A stretch of 6,520 nucleotides of DNA, from NCBI GenBank assembly GCA_902766585.1, contig CACXDV010000239.1, forward strand, positions 1-6,520. Direction: 5' to 3'. Positions 1 to 5,912 of the stretch are shown in pieces. The position numbers and the translations under genes are program-made. This DNA is from an uncultured Ruminococcus sp. (GTDB taxonomy: Bacteria; Bacillota; Clostridia; Oscillospirales; Acutalibacteraceae). Position 1 is the first letter of the stretch, and every line of letters begins with the position of its first letter. A model generated the notes under the pieces. It ran no database searches. It was not told the DNA's origin and was given only the letters and a program-made list of their open reading frames with translations.

Positions 1-539
1 AGTATTATTCCGTTCGGTATCACCATATTGGGATGCTTGAGACGATAGCTGTCAAGTATAGCCTTTGCCTTATATGACGGAACGGTAATGATATTCGTTC
101 CCCTGTATGACGCTGCCATAAGCCTTCGGGCACTCCATTCGACTATCCTGTTGGATGAATGTTTATGGAATGCAAACTTCGCATAATCCGTATGCCATGT
201 CATAACGATCGGCGCGGACACTGACTTCGCAATTTTCTTTGCCAGCTTTCCGGCGGGACCTTCGGTATGTATATGAACAACATCAGGTCTCCATTCTTTA
301 AGCTCATTGATGAACGGATGCCGTCTGACAAAACTTAGTCTTACATCAGGGTATATCGGAGTGCGGAATGAAGGAATATAATACACATCTCCTTCATGGT
401 GTGACCTCATATCTCCGGACATAGTAATGATCCTTACATCATGCCCCTGCTCTGTATAAGTATTATAAAGTGTTTTAACAACCATTGAAACACCGTTTGT
501 AAGCGTAGTATATGCATCGGTAGAAAGCAGTATTTTCAC
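1..539 (-). CDS. GT-4 family glycosyltransferase, N-terminal part (3' end outside window)
   Basis: Seen: reading leftward from a GTG at 539, an open frame of 179 codons runs off the window edge without a stop. The GTG sits 6 bases after a perfect AGGAGG, which fixes the start. The N-terminus (KILLSTDAYTTLTNGVSMVV) is the first beta strand plus glycine loop of a GT-B fold. Further on are DVVHIHTEGPAG (residues 86-97), TWHTDY (114-119), VPSYKAK (153-159) and VIPNGI (173-178), the usual landmarks of the acceptor-binding half of GT-4 enzymes. Family knowledge: these retaining enzymes transfer a sugar from a nucleotide-sugar donor to a lipid or polysaccharide acceptor at the inner face of the membrane, and total about 380-420 residues, so the donor-binding half is missing here. 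The closest look is to diacylglycerol glucosyltransferase/PimB-like proteins, but the substrate cannot be read from this half. Transcribed divergently from ppk2. Confidence 0.9.
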   Translation of the reverse strand, partial: MKILLSTDAYTTLTNGVSMVVKTLYNTYTEQGHDVRIITMSGDMRSHHEGDVYYIPSFRTPIYPDVRLSFVRRHPFINELKEWRPDVVHIHTEGPAGKLAKKIAKSVSAPIVMTWHTDYAKFAFHKHSSNRIVEWSARRLMAASYRGTNIITVPSYKAKAILDSYRLKHPNMVIPNGII

Positions 540-545
540 TGGAGT

Positions 546-551
546 CCTCCT
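546..551 (-). promoter_or_regulatory. Ribosome binding site fixing the GTG start of the glycosyltransferase
   Basis: On the minus strand AGGAGG is followed by a 6-base spacer and GTG at 539. The next in-frame ATG is codon 19, inside the conserved first strand-loop region, and would delete the fold's N-terminus, so the GTG is preferred. Confidence 0.85.
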
Positions 552-577
552 TTCGTACTTTAAGCGCTCTATGCTTT

Positions 578-606
578 ATAATAACATATTATCCCTCAAA
601 TGTCAC
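578..606 (-). promoter_or_regulatory. Sigma-A type promoter of the glycosyltransferase gene
   Basis: On the minus strand the -35 box GTGACA (601-606, 5 of 6 to TTGACA) is followed by a 17-base spacer and the -10 box TATTAT (578-583, 5 of 6 to TATAAT). Transcription would begin near 571, giving a leader of about 30 bases that holds only the ribosome site. Spacing and match are good; there is no experimental support. Confidence 0.7.
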
Positions 607-689
607 CTATAAATTATTATTTTTTGTAAAATACAATTATTCATACAGAAAAACATTTTCTCCCATAGTATAATAATATTAAAAAATAA

Positions 690-707
690 AAATTTTCAAG
701 AAAATTT
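690..707. promoter_or_regulatory. CodY-box-like palindrome upstream of ppk2
   Basis: AAATTTTC-AA-GAAAATTT is a perfect 8-base inverted repeat with a 2-base centre. The published CodY consensus is AATTTTCWGAAAATT; the site here matches both arms but has one extra central base, or 12 of 15 positions if aligned without a gap. Its centre lies about 53 bases before the predicted ppk2 start point. Assigning it to CodY is inference; in such an AT-rich stretch it could be chance or an UP-element. Confidence 0.4.
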
Positions 708-736
708 AAAAAATATGTGGATTTTTTCGGATTTTA

Positions 737-745
737 TGTTATAAT
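737..745 (+). promoter_or_regulatory. Extended -10 promoter of ppk2
   Basis: TGTTATAAT is a consensus -10 hexamer (740-745) with the TGn extension. No good -35 box lies 15-19 bases upstream (best is TGGATT, 3 of 6), which extended -10 promoters can tolerate. The AT-rich tract at about 680-716 could act as an UP-element. Predicted start of transcription is near 752, leaving a leader of about 45 bases. A second TATAAT at 669-674 lacks both a -35 box and a TG extension. Confidence 0.65.
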
Positions 746-796
746 GTACTCAGGTAAATCCCACCATTAATTCTGATATGACAGGAGGACATTATC

Positions 797-2287
797 ATGC
801 TCAAGGATTTTGAAATAAAAAAGCATGAGGACAAGGAAGCACTGAGTACCGAAATCAAAGAACTCCGCGCTAAGCTCCTCGGACAGCAGCAATTATTGCT
901 CGAAGCAAAACTCCCTGTTCTCGTACTTATAGAAGGCTGGGCTGCCGCCGGAAAGGGAAGTCTTATTAAAGAGCTTATCAGCGAGATAGACCCGCGTTTT
1001 TACAAGACAGAATCTCCTGTCATCATAAAGGAGCAAGATGAAAGATATCCCTTCCTCTACCAGTATTTCAACGCTATCCCCGAAAACGGAAAGATAACCT
1101 TCCTCGATTCCGGATGGATGGAAGGCGCTGTAAGAAAATTCATGCGCCACGAAATAACCAAGGATGAGTACAGCCGCCGTATCCGTCAGATAAACGAATT
1201 TGAACGGCAGCTCCGTGACGGAGGCTATCTCGTACTGAAGTTTTTCCTGCATATAGAAAAGGACGAACAGTTCAGCCGTCTTCGCTCCCTCGCAGAAGCT
1301 CCTGAAACCGAATGGCGCGTAACAAATGAGGATCTCTGGCAGCATAAGGAATATAAGCGTTTCCTCGCCGCCTATGATGAATTTATGGAAAAGACCTCGG
1401 AAACGATATCATGGAATATCCTCGACGGAAGCAAAAGAAAGGCTGCTGTACGCGATGCCATGAAGCTTCTCACCGCAAAGATCGACAAGGGACTTAAGGA
1501 CGGAAGATATGTCGGAGAACCCTTCAATGAAAAATTCCCGCTGATAAAAATGCCCTCGCTTTCAGAGGTAGACCTTTCCCCCGCTATCAGCGACGAAAAA
1601 TATAAAAAGGAACTCAAAAAGCTCCAGTCAAGACTCAGTGAACTGCACAATATCATTTACCGCAAAAAAATACCCGTTATCCTCTGCTATGAGGGCTGGG
1701 ATGCTGCCGGAAAGGGAGGCAATATCCGCAGAGTAGCTTATCCGCTTGATCCGAGAGGCTTTGATGTGCACCCTATCGCATCTCCTCTGCCGCATGAGCT
1801 TAACCGCCAGTTCCTTTGGAGATTCTGGAAAAGGCTCCCCAAAACAGGTCATATATGCATTTTCGACAGAACCTGGTACGGCAGGGTAATGGTAGAGCGT
1901 CTTGAAGGCTTCTGCACCGAAAAGGACTGGAACCGCGCCTATAACGAAATAAACGAGTTTGAAAGAATGCTCACGGACTGGGGCGCAGTTGTCATTAAAT
2001 TCTGGATCCATATCGACAGCGACACACAGCTTGCCCGCTTTACCGAGCGTCAGAATACACCCGAAAAGCAGTGGAAAATTACCGATGAGGACTGGCGAAA
2101 CCGTGAAAAATGGTCTGACTATGAGGTCGCCGTTGATGAAATGCTCCAAAAGACCAGCACAAAAAATGCACCATGGTATATAATCGAATCAAATGATAAA
2201 AAATTCGCAAGAATAAAAACACTCAAAATCATTATCAAAGCCCTTGAAAAAGCTTGTGAAAACCATTTTGAGCATATAGTGGACTGA
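797..2287 (+). CDS. pap: Polyphosphate:AMP phosphotransferase, two-domain class II PPK2
   Basis: The 496-residue protein is two PPK2 P-loop kinase domains in tandem, a layout and length typical of class II PPK2 enzymes, which phosphorylate AMP to ADP with inorganic polyphosphate as donor in the cytosol. The C-terminal domain is canonical: Walker A EGWDAAGKG (299-307), FDRTWYGR (356-363) and a lid with the conserved Arg/Lys pattern RFTERQNTPEKQWK (414-427). The N-terminal domain keeps Walker A (EGWAAAGKG, 46-54), but the Walker B-type segment reads LDSGWMEG (103-110) and the lid lysines are gone (APETEWRV, 168-175). It is therefore probably structural or regulatory, with catalysis in the C-terminal half; a degenerate N-domain is usual in this class. 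The ATG start follows AGGAGG (783-788) by 8 bases. Single-gene unit with its own promoter and terminator. Likely role: rescue of AMP and adenylate balance when ATP is low. Class II assignment is firm; strict AMP preference is family inference. Confidence 0.94.
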   Translation: MLKDFEIKKHEDKEALSTEIKELRAKLLGQQQLLLEAKLPVLVLIEGWAAAGKGSLIKELISEIDPRFYKTESPVIIKEQDERYPFLYQYFNAIPENGKITFLDSGWMEGAVRKFMRHEITKDEYSRRIRQINEFERQLRDGGYLVLKFFLHIEKDEQFSRLRSLAEAPETEWRVTNEDLWQHKEYKRFLAAYDEFMEKTSETISWNILDGSKRKAAVRDAMKLLTAKIDKGLKDGRYVGEPFNEKFPLIKMPSLSEVDLSPAISDEKYKKELKKLQSRLSELHNIIYRKKIPVILCYEGWDAAGKGGNIRRVAYPLDPRGFDVHPIASPLPHELNRQFLWRFWKRLPKTGHICIFDRTWYGRVMVERLEGFCTEKDWNRAYNEINEFERMLTDWGAVVIKFWIHIDSDTQLARFTERQNTPEKQWKITDEDWRNREKWSDYEVAVDEMLQKTSTKNAPWYIIESNDKKFARIKTLKIIIKALEKACENHFEHIVD

Positions 2288-2317
2288 TTTCTTCTCATTT
2301 TTCATTCCTCCATAAAA

Positions 2318-2362
2318 GTGATGCCGGTAACAGCTTAGCTGTGCCGGCACCATTCTTTTTTT
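2318..2362 (+). terminator. Intrinsic terminator of ppk2
   Basis: An imperfect hairpin with core GCCGG/CCGGC (2323-2327 with 2344-2348), one bulged A (2329) and an inner ACAGC/GCTGT stem closes on a three-base loop (2335-2337). Outer pairs extend it to 2318-2353 with one mismatch. It is followed by TTCTTTTTTT (2353-2362). It begins 30 bases after the ppk2 stop and separates ppk2 from the next promoter. Confidence 0.9.
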
Positions 2363-2435
2363 CATATATCAGGATTCTATCATTTTTTCAATGCGGATAT
2401 GATATAGTATTTTTGCCGTCGGAAGCAATTTGCCA

Positions 2436-2464
2436 TTGACAATAACTCTCCGGACTATTACAAT
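2436..2464 (+). promoter_or_regulatory. Near-consensus sigma-A promoter of the DUF1015 unit
   Basis: TTGACA (2436-2441, 6 of 6), a 17-base spacer and TACAAT (2459-2464, 5 of 6) make this the best promoter in the window. Transcription should begin near 2471, 41 bases before the start codon. The -10 box lies inside a small palindrome, ACTATT-AC-AATAGT (2454-2467), and ACTATT recurs at 2481-2486. A repressor could use these, but that is speculative. Confidence 0.85.
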
Positions 2465-2511
2465 AGTAGTTACGACAAAAACTATTATTTCTTGCAAAGG
2501 AGAAAAAGAAA

Positions 2512-3786
2512 ATGGCAGAGATCAGACCGTTCAAAGGTTTAAGGTTCGACACGGAAAAGGCAGGAAGCATTGAAAAGCTCGTTTGCCCGCCCTATGACAT
2601 CATCAGTGAGGAGCAGAGATTATCTTATATCAAGGAGAATGAAAACAATATCATCCGCCTTGAACTGCCGAAGGGCGAAACACCCTACGAAACAGCAGGC
2701 AGTACCCTTAATGACTGGCTCAATAAGGGTATCCTCAGAAAAGATGATGATGAGGCAGTCTATATCTATGAGGAAGAATTTACTGCAGGCGGTATCACAA
2801 GAAGCTTCAAGGGCTGTATTGTCCGCGTAAAGCTTGAGGAGTTTTCCAAGGGAATAGTTCTCCCCCATGAGGAAACACTCTCAAAGGCAAAAGAGGACAG
2901 ATTCAATCTTATGAAGGCTACAAACTGCAATTTCAGTCAGATATATTCGCTCTATATGGATAAAAAGCATGAAATAACATCCCGTCTTGATAAACTCAGC
3001 GAAGGTGAGCCTTTAAACTGCCTTACCGACAATGAAGGCGTTACTCACAGACTCTGGGCTGTTACAGACAAGGCTGAAACAGAAGCAATTTCAAAAGCCT
3101 TCGCGGACAAAAAGCTTTATATAGCAGACGGTCATCACCGCTATGAAACAGCTCTCAACTACCGTAATTACTGCCGTGAAAACGGTATCGGAAACGGCGC
3201 TGAGGATTATGTTATGATGATGCTGGTGGATATGGAGCATCCCGGACTTCTTGTTCTTCCTACTCACAGAATAGTAAGAGGACTTGATAGTTTCAACGCA
3301 AATGAAGCTATTGAAAAATGCCGTGAATACTTCGATATTTCCGAATACACCGAAAAGTCGGAAATTGAAGCCGAACTGAAAAAGCTCTATGACGCGGGAG
3401 AAAAGGCATTTGCCTTCTACAGCGGCGAAAACTGCTGGTATATGCTTAAGCTCAGGGATAAAAATGCCGTTTCCTCTATCATCACCGATAAGAGCAAAAG
3501 TTGGTGCGGTCTTGATGTTTCGGTGCTGCATACTCTTGTGCTTGAGCGCATTTTCGGTATTGATGCGGAAAACATGGCTAAACAGATAAATCTTACCTAT
3601 GTCAAGAAGCTTGAAGATGCCCTAAATGCAGTGGACAGCGGAAATGCACAGTGCTGCTTTATCCTAAATCCCACAAGAGTTACCGAGATAAGGGATGTCG
3701 CCGCTGCCGGTGAGAAGATGCCTCAGAAATCGACCTACTTCTATCCCAAGCTTATTACAGGTCTTGTTATGAACCAGATCGACTGA
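2512..3786 (+). CDS. DUF1015 family protein (COG4198), function not established
   Basis: The 424-residue protein matches the DUF1015 pattern along its whole length: RPFKGLRF (5-12), CPPYDIIS (25-32), PHEETLSKAKEDRFNLMKAT (118-137) with NCNFSQIYSLY (138-148), ADGHHRYETAL (205-215), DMEHPGLLVLPTHR (240-253), LDVSVLH (334-340), and the signature end GEKMPQKSTYFYPKLITGLV (400-419). It is soluble, with no signal peptide or membrane helix. Its biochemical role is not settled. In many clostridia the family sits beside serA and serC, suggesting a link to serine or phosphoserine metabolism; those genes are absent here, though the window is short. DGHHR resembles the active-site motif of ParB/sulfiredoxin-fold serine kinases (SerK), which is inference only. 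The ATG follows AAAGGAG (2496-2502) by 9 bases. First gene of a two-gene unit, 38 bases before the next start. Confidence 0.93.
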   Translation: MAEIRPFKGLRFDTEKAGSIEKLVCPPYDIISEEQRLSYIKENENNIIRLELPKGETPYETAGSTLNDWLNKGILRKDDDEAVYIYEEEFTAGGITRSFKGCIVRVKLEEFSKGIVLPHEETLSKAKEDRFNLMKATNCNFSQIYSLYMDKKHEITSRLDKLSEGEPLNCLTDNEGVTHRLWAVTDKAETEAISKAFADKKLYIADGHHRYETALNYRNYCRENGIGNGAEDYVMMMLVDMEHPGLLVLPTHRIVRGLDSFNANEAIEKCREYFDISEYTEKSEIEAELKKLYDAGEKAFAFYSGENCWYMLKLRDKNAVSSIITDKSKSWCGLDVSVLHTLVLERIFGIDAENMAKQINLTYVKKLEDALNAVDSGNAQCCFILNPTRVTEIRDVAAAGEKMPQKSTYFYPKLITGLVMNQID

Positions 3787-3811
3787 TACTCCGACGGCAA
3801 TACATAATTCC

Positions 3812-3817
3812 GGAGGT
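3812..3817 (+). promoter_or_regulatory. Ribosome binding site fixing the GTG start of the 245-residue protein
   Basis: GGAGGT is followed by a 7-base spacer and GTG at 3825. No promoter or terminator is evident in the 38 bases after the DUF1015 stop, so the two genes are probably read together. Confidence 0.8.
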
Positions 3818-3824
3818 AACAATC

Positions 3825-4562
3825 GTGAAGCAAAGCTGTGACGCAGGAACGCTTTCTCCTGCAATGATCAATTCTCCCGCTAAGGGAAGGAAGAAAAACC
3901 GCAGGAACAGAAAAAAACTGTCAGCCGATATTGCAGCTATTCCCGCAAAGGAAAATACCGCGGCTGAAAACGGAGGCAATGAACACGAGCCGGAAAAAAA
4001 GGAAAATGAAATAACCGTTCCTCCCCTTTCTACCCCTGAAGAGGTTTTCAGCGGGAGCGTAAGAACCGATATAGCTCTTGATAAAAATGAACACAAGGAA
4101 GGCTCCGAGGGTTCGGGAATTATTTATGAGATCGCAGAGGAGCTTTATCTCAGGGAAAAAACTCTTGCCCGTCTCGAAGCTCTTTGCGCTCCTCCTTTTG
4201 AAAAGCGGTTTACCTCATCTCAGAAAAACACCCTTGATGATGAGGCAGATGAAAGATTAGACAGGCTTACCCGCGCCGCCGCTAAAAAACAGCGTACTCT
4301 CACATTTTTGCCGGAGGGAACATTTGAAGAGGAAAACAAGCCTATCTCCACCTTACAGGCATTCATCCTTCAATTTGTAATGCTCATTCCCGCTCTGAAT
4401 GTCATTTTCGCGGGAGTACTCCTGCTTCTGCCACACACAAATCAGAGCATCCGTTCCTTCTGCCGCGCCCTTCTTATCTGGTCGGGAATAGTTATGCTCA
4501 TACTTTTTATATATCTTATCAATAAGCTTACATTAAACAGCTTCCTTGATTTATTGTATTAG
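3825..4562 (+). CDS. Unknown protein with charged N-terminal region and two C-terminal membrane helices
   Basis: I do not recognise a named family. The 245-residue protein opens with a basic run, KGRKKNRRNRKK (20-31), then a low-complexity stretch rich in Glu, Lys, Asn, Ala and Pro (to about 97), which is probably disordered. A short helical, charged region follows (about 100-160; IAEELYLREKTLARLEAL, 103-120). Two hydrophobic helices close it (about 178-202 and 213-233), joined by LPHTNQSIRSFCRALLIW (202-219). That C-terminal unit, a proline-containing helix, an Asn/Arg-rich turn, an R-A-L-I-W segment and a second helix, resembles hairpins at the ends of many small Firmicute membrane proteins of unknown role. 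Topology is probably a long cytoplasmic N-terminal part anchored by a hairpin. The GTG start has a good ribosome site. Second gene after DUF1015, closed by a strong terminator. Codon use resembles the neighbours, so it is likely a real gene rather than a chance frame. Confidence 0.82.
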   Translation: MKQSCDAGTLSPAMINSPAKGRKKNRRNRKKLSADIAAIPAKENTAAENGGNEHEPEKKENEITVPPLSTPEEVFSGSVRTDIALDKNEHKEGSEGSGIIYEIAEELYLREKTLARLEALCAPPFEKRFTSSQKNTLDDEADERLDRLTRAAAKKQRTLTFLPEGTFEEENKPISTLQAFILQFVMLIPALNVIFAGVLLLLPHTNQSIRSFCRALLIWSGIVMLILFIYLINKLTLNSFLDLLY

Positions 4563-4567
4563 CAGTC

Positions 4568-4620
4568 AAAAAAACAGTCTGCTGTATCATTCAAACGGTA
4601 CAGCAGACTGTCATTTTTTT
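4568..4620. terminator. Bidirectional intrinsic terminator between convergent genes
   Basis: A perfect 13-bp stem (4574-4586 with 4599-4611, arm ACAGTCTGCTGTA), extendable by two further pairs, encloses a loop of 8-12 bases. On the plus strand it is followed by CATTTTTTT (4612-4620). On the minus strand the A-run at 4568-4574 becomes a T-run. It lies 5 bases past the stop of the 245-residue gene and directly beyond the dapL stop, so it can serve both. Confidence 0.92.
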
Positions 4621-4623
4621 ATA

Positions 4624-5802
4624 TCAGAATTTCATGCTTTTAAGACGCTCAACGGCTTCAATGGTCTTTTCCCTGTCACCGAAGGAGGTAAGCCTGAAAA
4701 ATCCCTCTCCATTCTTTCCGAAGCCGGCTCCGGGAGTACCTACAACTCCTATCTCATTCAGAAGCCTGTCAAAAAATTCCCATGAACTCATTCCGTTCGG
4801 ACACTCAAGCCAGATATACGGAGAATTTTTTCCGCCTGTGTAGAATATCCCCATTTCATCAAGCGCGGAGGCGATTATCCTTCCGTTTTCCTTATAATAA
4901 TTGATGTTCTCCTTTATCTGCTTCTGACCTTCCTCGCTGAAAACAGCCGCCGCCGCACACTGTACAGGCCATGATACTCCGTTGAATTTTGTAGCCTGTC
5001 TTCTGTACCAGAGCTTATAGATGTTATGGCCGTCGCGCTCAAGCTCCTTCGGTATCACCGTATAGCCGCATCGCGTACCCGTAAAGCCTGCTGTCTTTGA
5101 AAGCGAACAGAACTCAATACAGCAATTCCTTGCTCCCTCTATCTCAAATACCGAACGCGGAAGCTCCTCTGAAATAAATGCTTCATAAGCCGCATCATAA
5201 AGAATTACTGCGCCGTTCCTATTTGCATAATCCACCCATGAAGCAAGCTCCTCTTTTGTATATGCCGCGCCTGTCGGATTATTAGGGGAACAAAGATATA
5301 TTATATCAGCCTTCACATTTTCATCCGGCAATGCCTTGAATCCATTTTCCTTATTACAGTCGGCATATACTATTTTTCTGCCGGACATGATGTTTGAATC
5401 CACATATACAGGATATACGGGATCGGTCACAAGAACGGTATTTTCCTTGTCAAAAATATCGCCGATATTTCCGCAGTCGGATTTTGCTCCGTCTGATATG
5501 AAAATCTCATCAGCGCTTACATTTGCTCCGAAGCCCTTATAATAATCAGCTATTGCCTCTCTTACAAATGCATAGCCCTCATAATCAGGATAGCCCTTGA
5601 AGCTTTCCTTATGGGCAAGATCCTCTGCACCCTTTTTCATTGCCTCAACTACTACCGGCGCAAGCGGAAGAGTCACATCACCTATTCCAAGACGTATGAT
5701 ATCTCTTTCCGGATGGCTCTGCTGGAAATCGTTTACCCTTTTGGCTATCTCGGCAAAAAGATAATTGGGAACAAGCTCGTCAAAATGTTTGTTTATTTTC
5801 AT
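4624..5802 (-). CDS. dapL: LL-diaminopimelate aminotransferase
   Basis: This is a class I/II PLP aminotransferase of 392 residues, converting tetrahydrodipicolinate and glutamate to LL-diaminopimelate and 2-oxoglutarate in one step of lysine and peptidoglycan-precursor synthesis, in place of the succinylase or acetylase routes. Visible motifs: LGIGDVTLPLAP (38-49), GYPDYEGYAFVREAI (70-84), phosphate-binding DGAKSD (104-109), CSPNNPTG (171-178), D203 and Y206 for the cofactor ring, and SLSKTAGFTGTRCGY (233-247) with K236 as the Schiff-base lysine; R370 probably binds the substrate carboxylate. SKTAGFTGTRCGY is highly characteristic of DapL rather than AspC or PatA. Slightly shorter than the roughly 410 residues of well-studied forms, but complete. 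I chose the ATG at 5802 because AAGGAG lies 9 bases upstream; an in-frame TTG at 5838 has no ribosome site and would translate through that site. Single-gene unit, convergent with the 245-residue gene. Confidence 0.95.
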   Translation of the reverse strand: MKINKHFDELVPNYLFAEIAKRVNDFQQSHPERDIIRLGIGDVTLPLAPVVVEAMKKGAEDLAHKESFKGYPDYEGYAFVREAIADYYKGFGANVSADEIFISDGAKSDCGNIGDIFDKENTVLVTDPVYPVYVDSNIMSGRKIVYADCNKENGFKALPDENVKADIIYLCSPNNPTGAAYTKEELASWVDYANRNGAVILYDAAYEAFISEELPRSVFEIEGARNCCIEFCSLSKTAGFTGTRCGYTVIPKELERDGHNIYKLWYRRQATKFNGVSWPVQCAAAAVFSEEGQKQIKENINYYKENGRIIASALDEMGIFYTGGKNSPYIWLECPNGMSSWEFFDRLLNEIGVVGTPGAGFGKNGEGFFRLTSFGDREKTIEAVERLKSMKF

Positions 5803-5811
5803 GTTATTTCT

Positions 5812-5817
5812 CTCCTT
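5812..5817 (-). promoter_or_regulatory. Ribosome binding site deciding the dapL start
   Basis: AAGGAG on the minus strand, 9 bases before the ATG at 5802. It selects this ATG over the upstream TTG at 5838, which would add 12 residues (TKQGFKKERNN after the initiator) unlike any DapL N-terminus. Confidence 0.85.
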
Positions 5818-5866
5818 TTTGAATCCCTGCTTTGTCAAAAATTCAGGAACACAGTATTATGGAAAG

Positions 5867-5895
5867 ATTATAACCTATTTTTGCAATTTAATCAA
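5867..5895 (-). promoter_or_regulatory. Sigma-A promoter of dapL
   Basis: On the minus strand TTGATT (5890-5895, 4 of 6), a 17-base spacer and TATAAT (5867-5872, 6 of 6). Transcription should begin near 5860, a leader of about 58 bases, too short for a lysine riboswitch or T-box. The -35 box lies within the loop of an inverted repeat (5877-5912). Confidence 0.8.
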
Positions 5896-5912
5896 GACTT
5901 TATTGCAAAAAT
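5877..5912. repeat. Perfect 11-bp inverted repeat flanking the dapL -35 box
   Basis: ATTTTTGCAAT (5877-5887) and ATTGCAAAAAT (5902-5912) are exact reverse complements separated by 14 bases. One arm fills part of the dapL promoter spacer, the other lies just upstream of the -35 box and touches the stop codon of the upstream gene. Each arm holds the self-complementary TTGCAA (5881-5886 and 5903-5908), 22 bases apart, about two helix turns. It could be an operator, or a weak hairpin ending the upstream transcript; no T-run follows it in either direction, which favours an operator. Confidence 0.55.

Noticed and set aside
669..674. TATAAT as a second ppk2 promoter
   Set aside because: No -35 box at suitable distance and no TG extension; single hexamers of this type are expected in so AT-rich a stretch.
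893..1345. Long minus-strand open frame (150 residues) inside ppk2
   Set aside because: Antisense to the N-terminal PPK2 domain, no ribosome site, no recognisable motif. A comparable frame appears opposite the homologous C-terminal domain, as expected from codon bias in duplicated domains.
1628..2149. Minus-strand open frame of 173 residues inside ppk2
   Set aside because: Lies opposite the canonical C-terminal PPK2 domain, whose coding frame is certain; no ribosome site or family resemblance.
2388..2570. Minus-strand 60-codon frame across the DUF1015 promoter and start
   Set aside because: It overlaps a near-consensus promoter and the start of a certain gene, and lacks its own ribosome site.
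3091..3531. Minus-strand frame of 146 residues inside the DUF1015 gene
   Set aside because: Antisense to conserved DUF1015 motifs; no initiation signals.
4546..4785. Plus-strand 79-codon frame starting in the end of the 245-residue gene
   Set aside because: It runs through the bidirectional terminator and antisense to the dapL C-terminus; no ribosome site.
5803..5838. Upstream TTG start extending DapL by 12 residues
   Set aside because: No ribosome site before the TTG, and the extension would consist of the ribosome site of the ATG at 5802 itself.
5803..5860. Lysine riboswitch or T-box in the dapL leader
   Set aside because: The predicted leader is only about 58 bases and lacks the conserved helices or a T-box sequence.
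5877..5912. Inverted repeat as a strong intrinsic terminator of the SpoIID/SleC-like gene
   Set aside because: The stem is AT-rich, the loop is 14 bases and no T-run follows in either direction, so at best it is a weak terminator.
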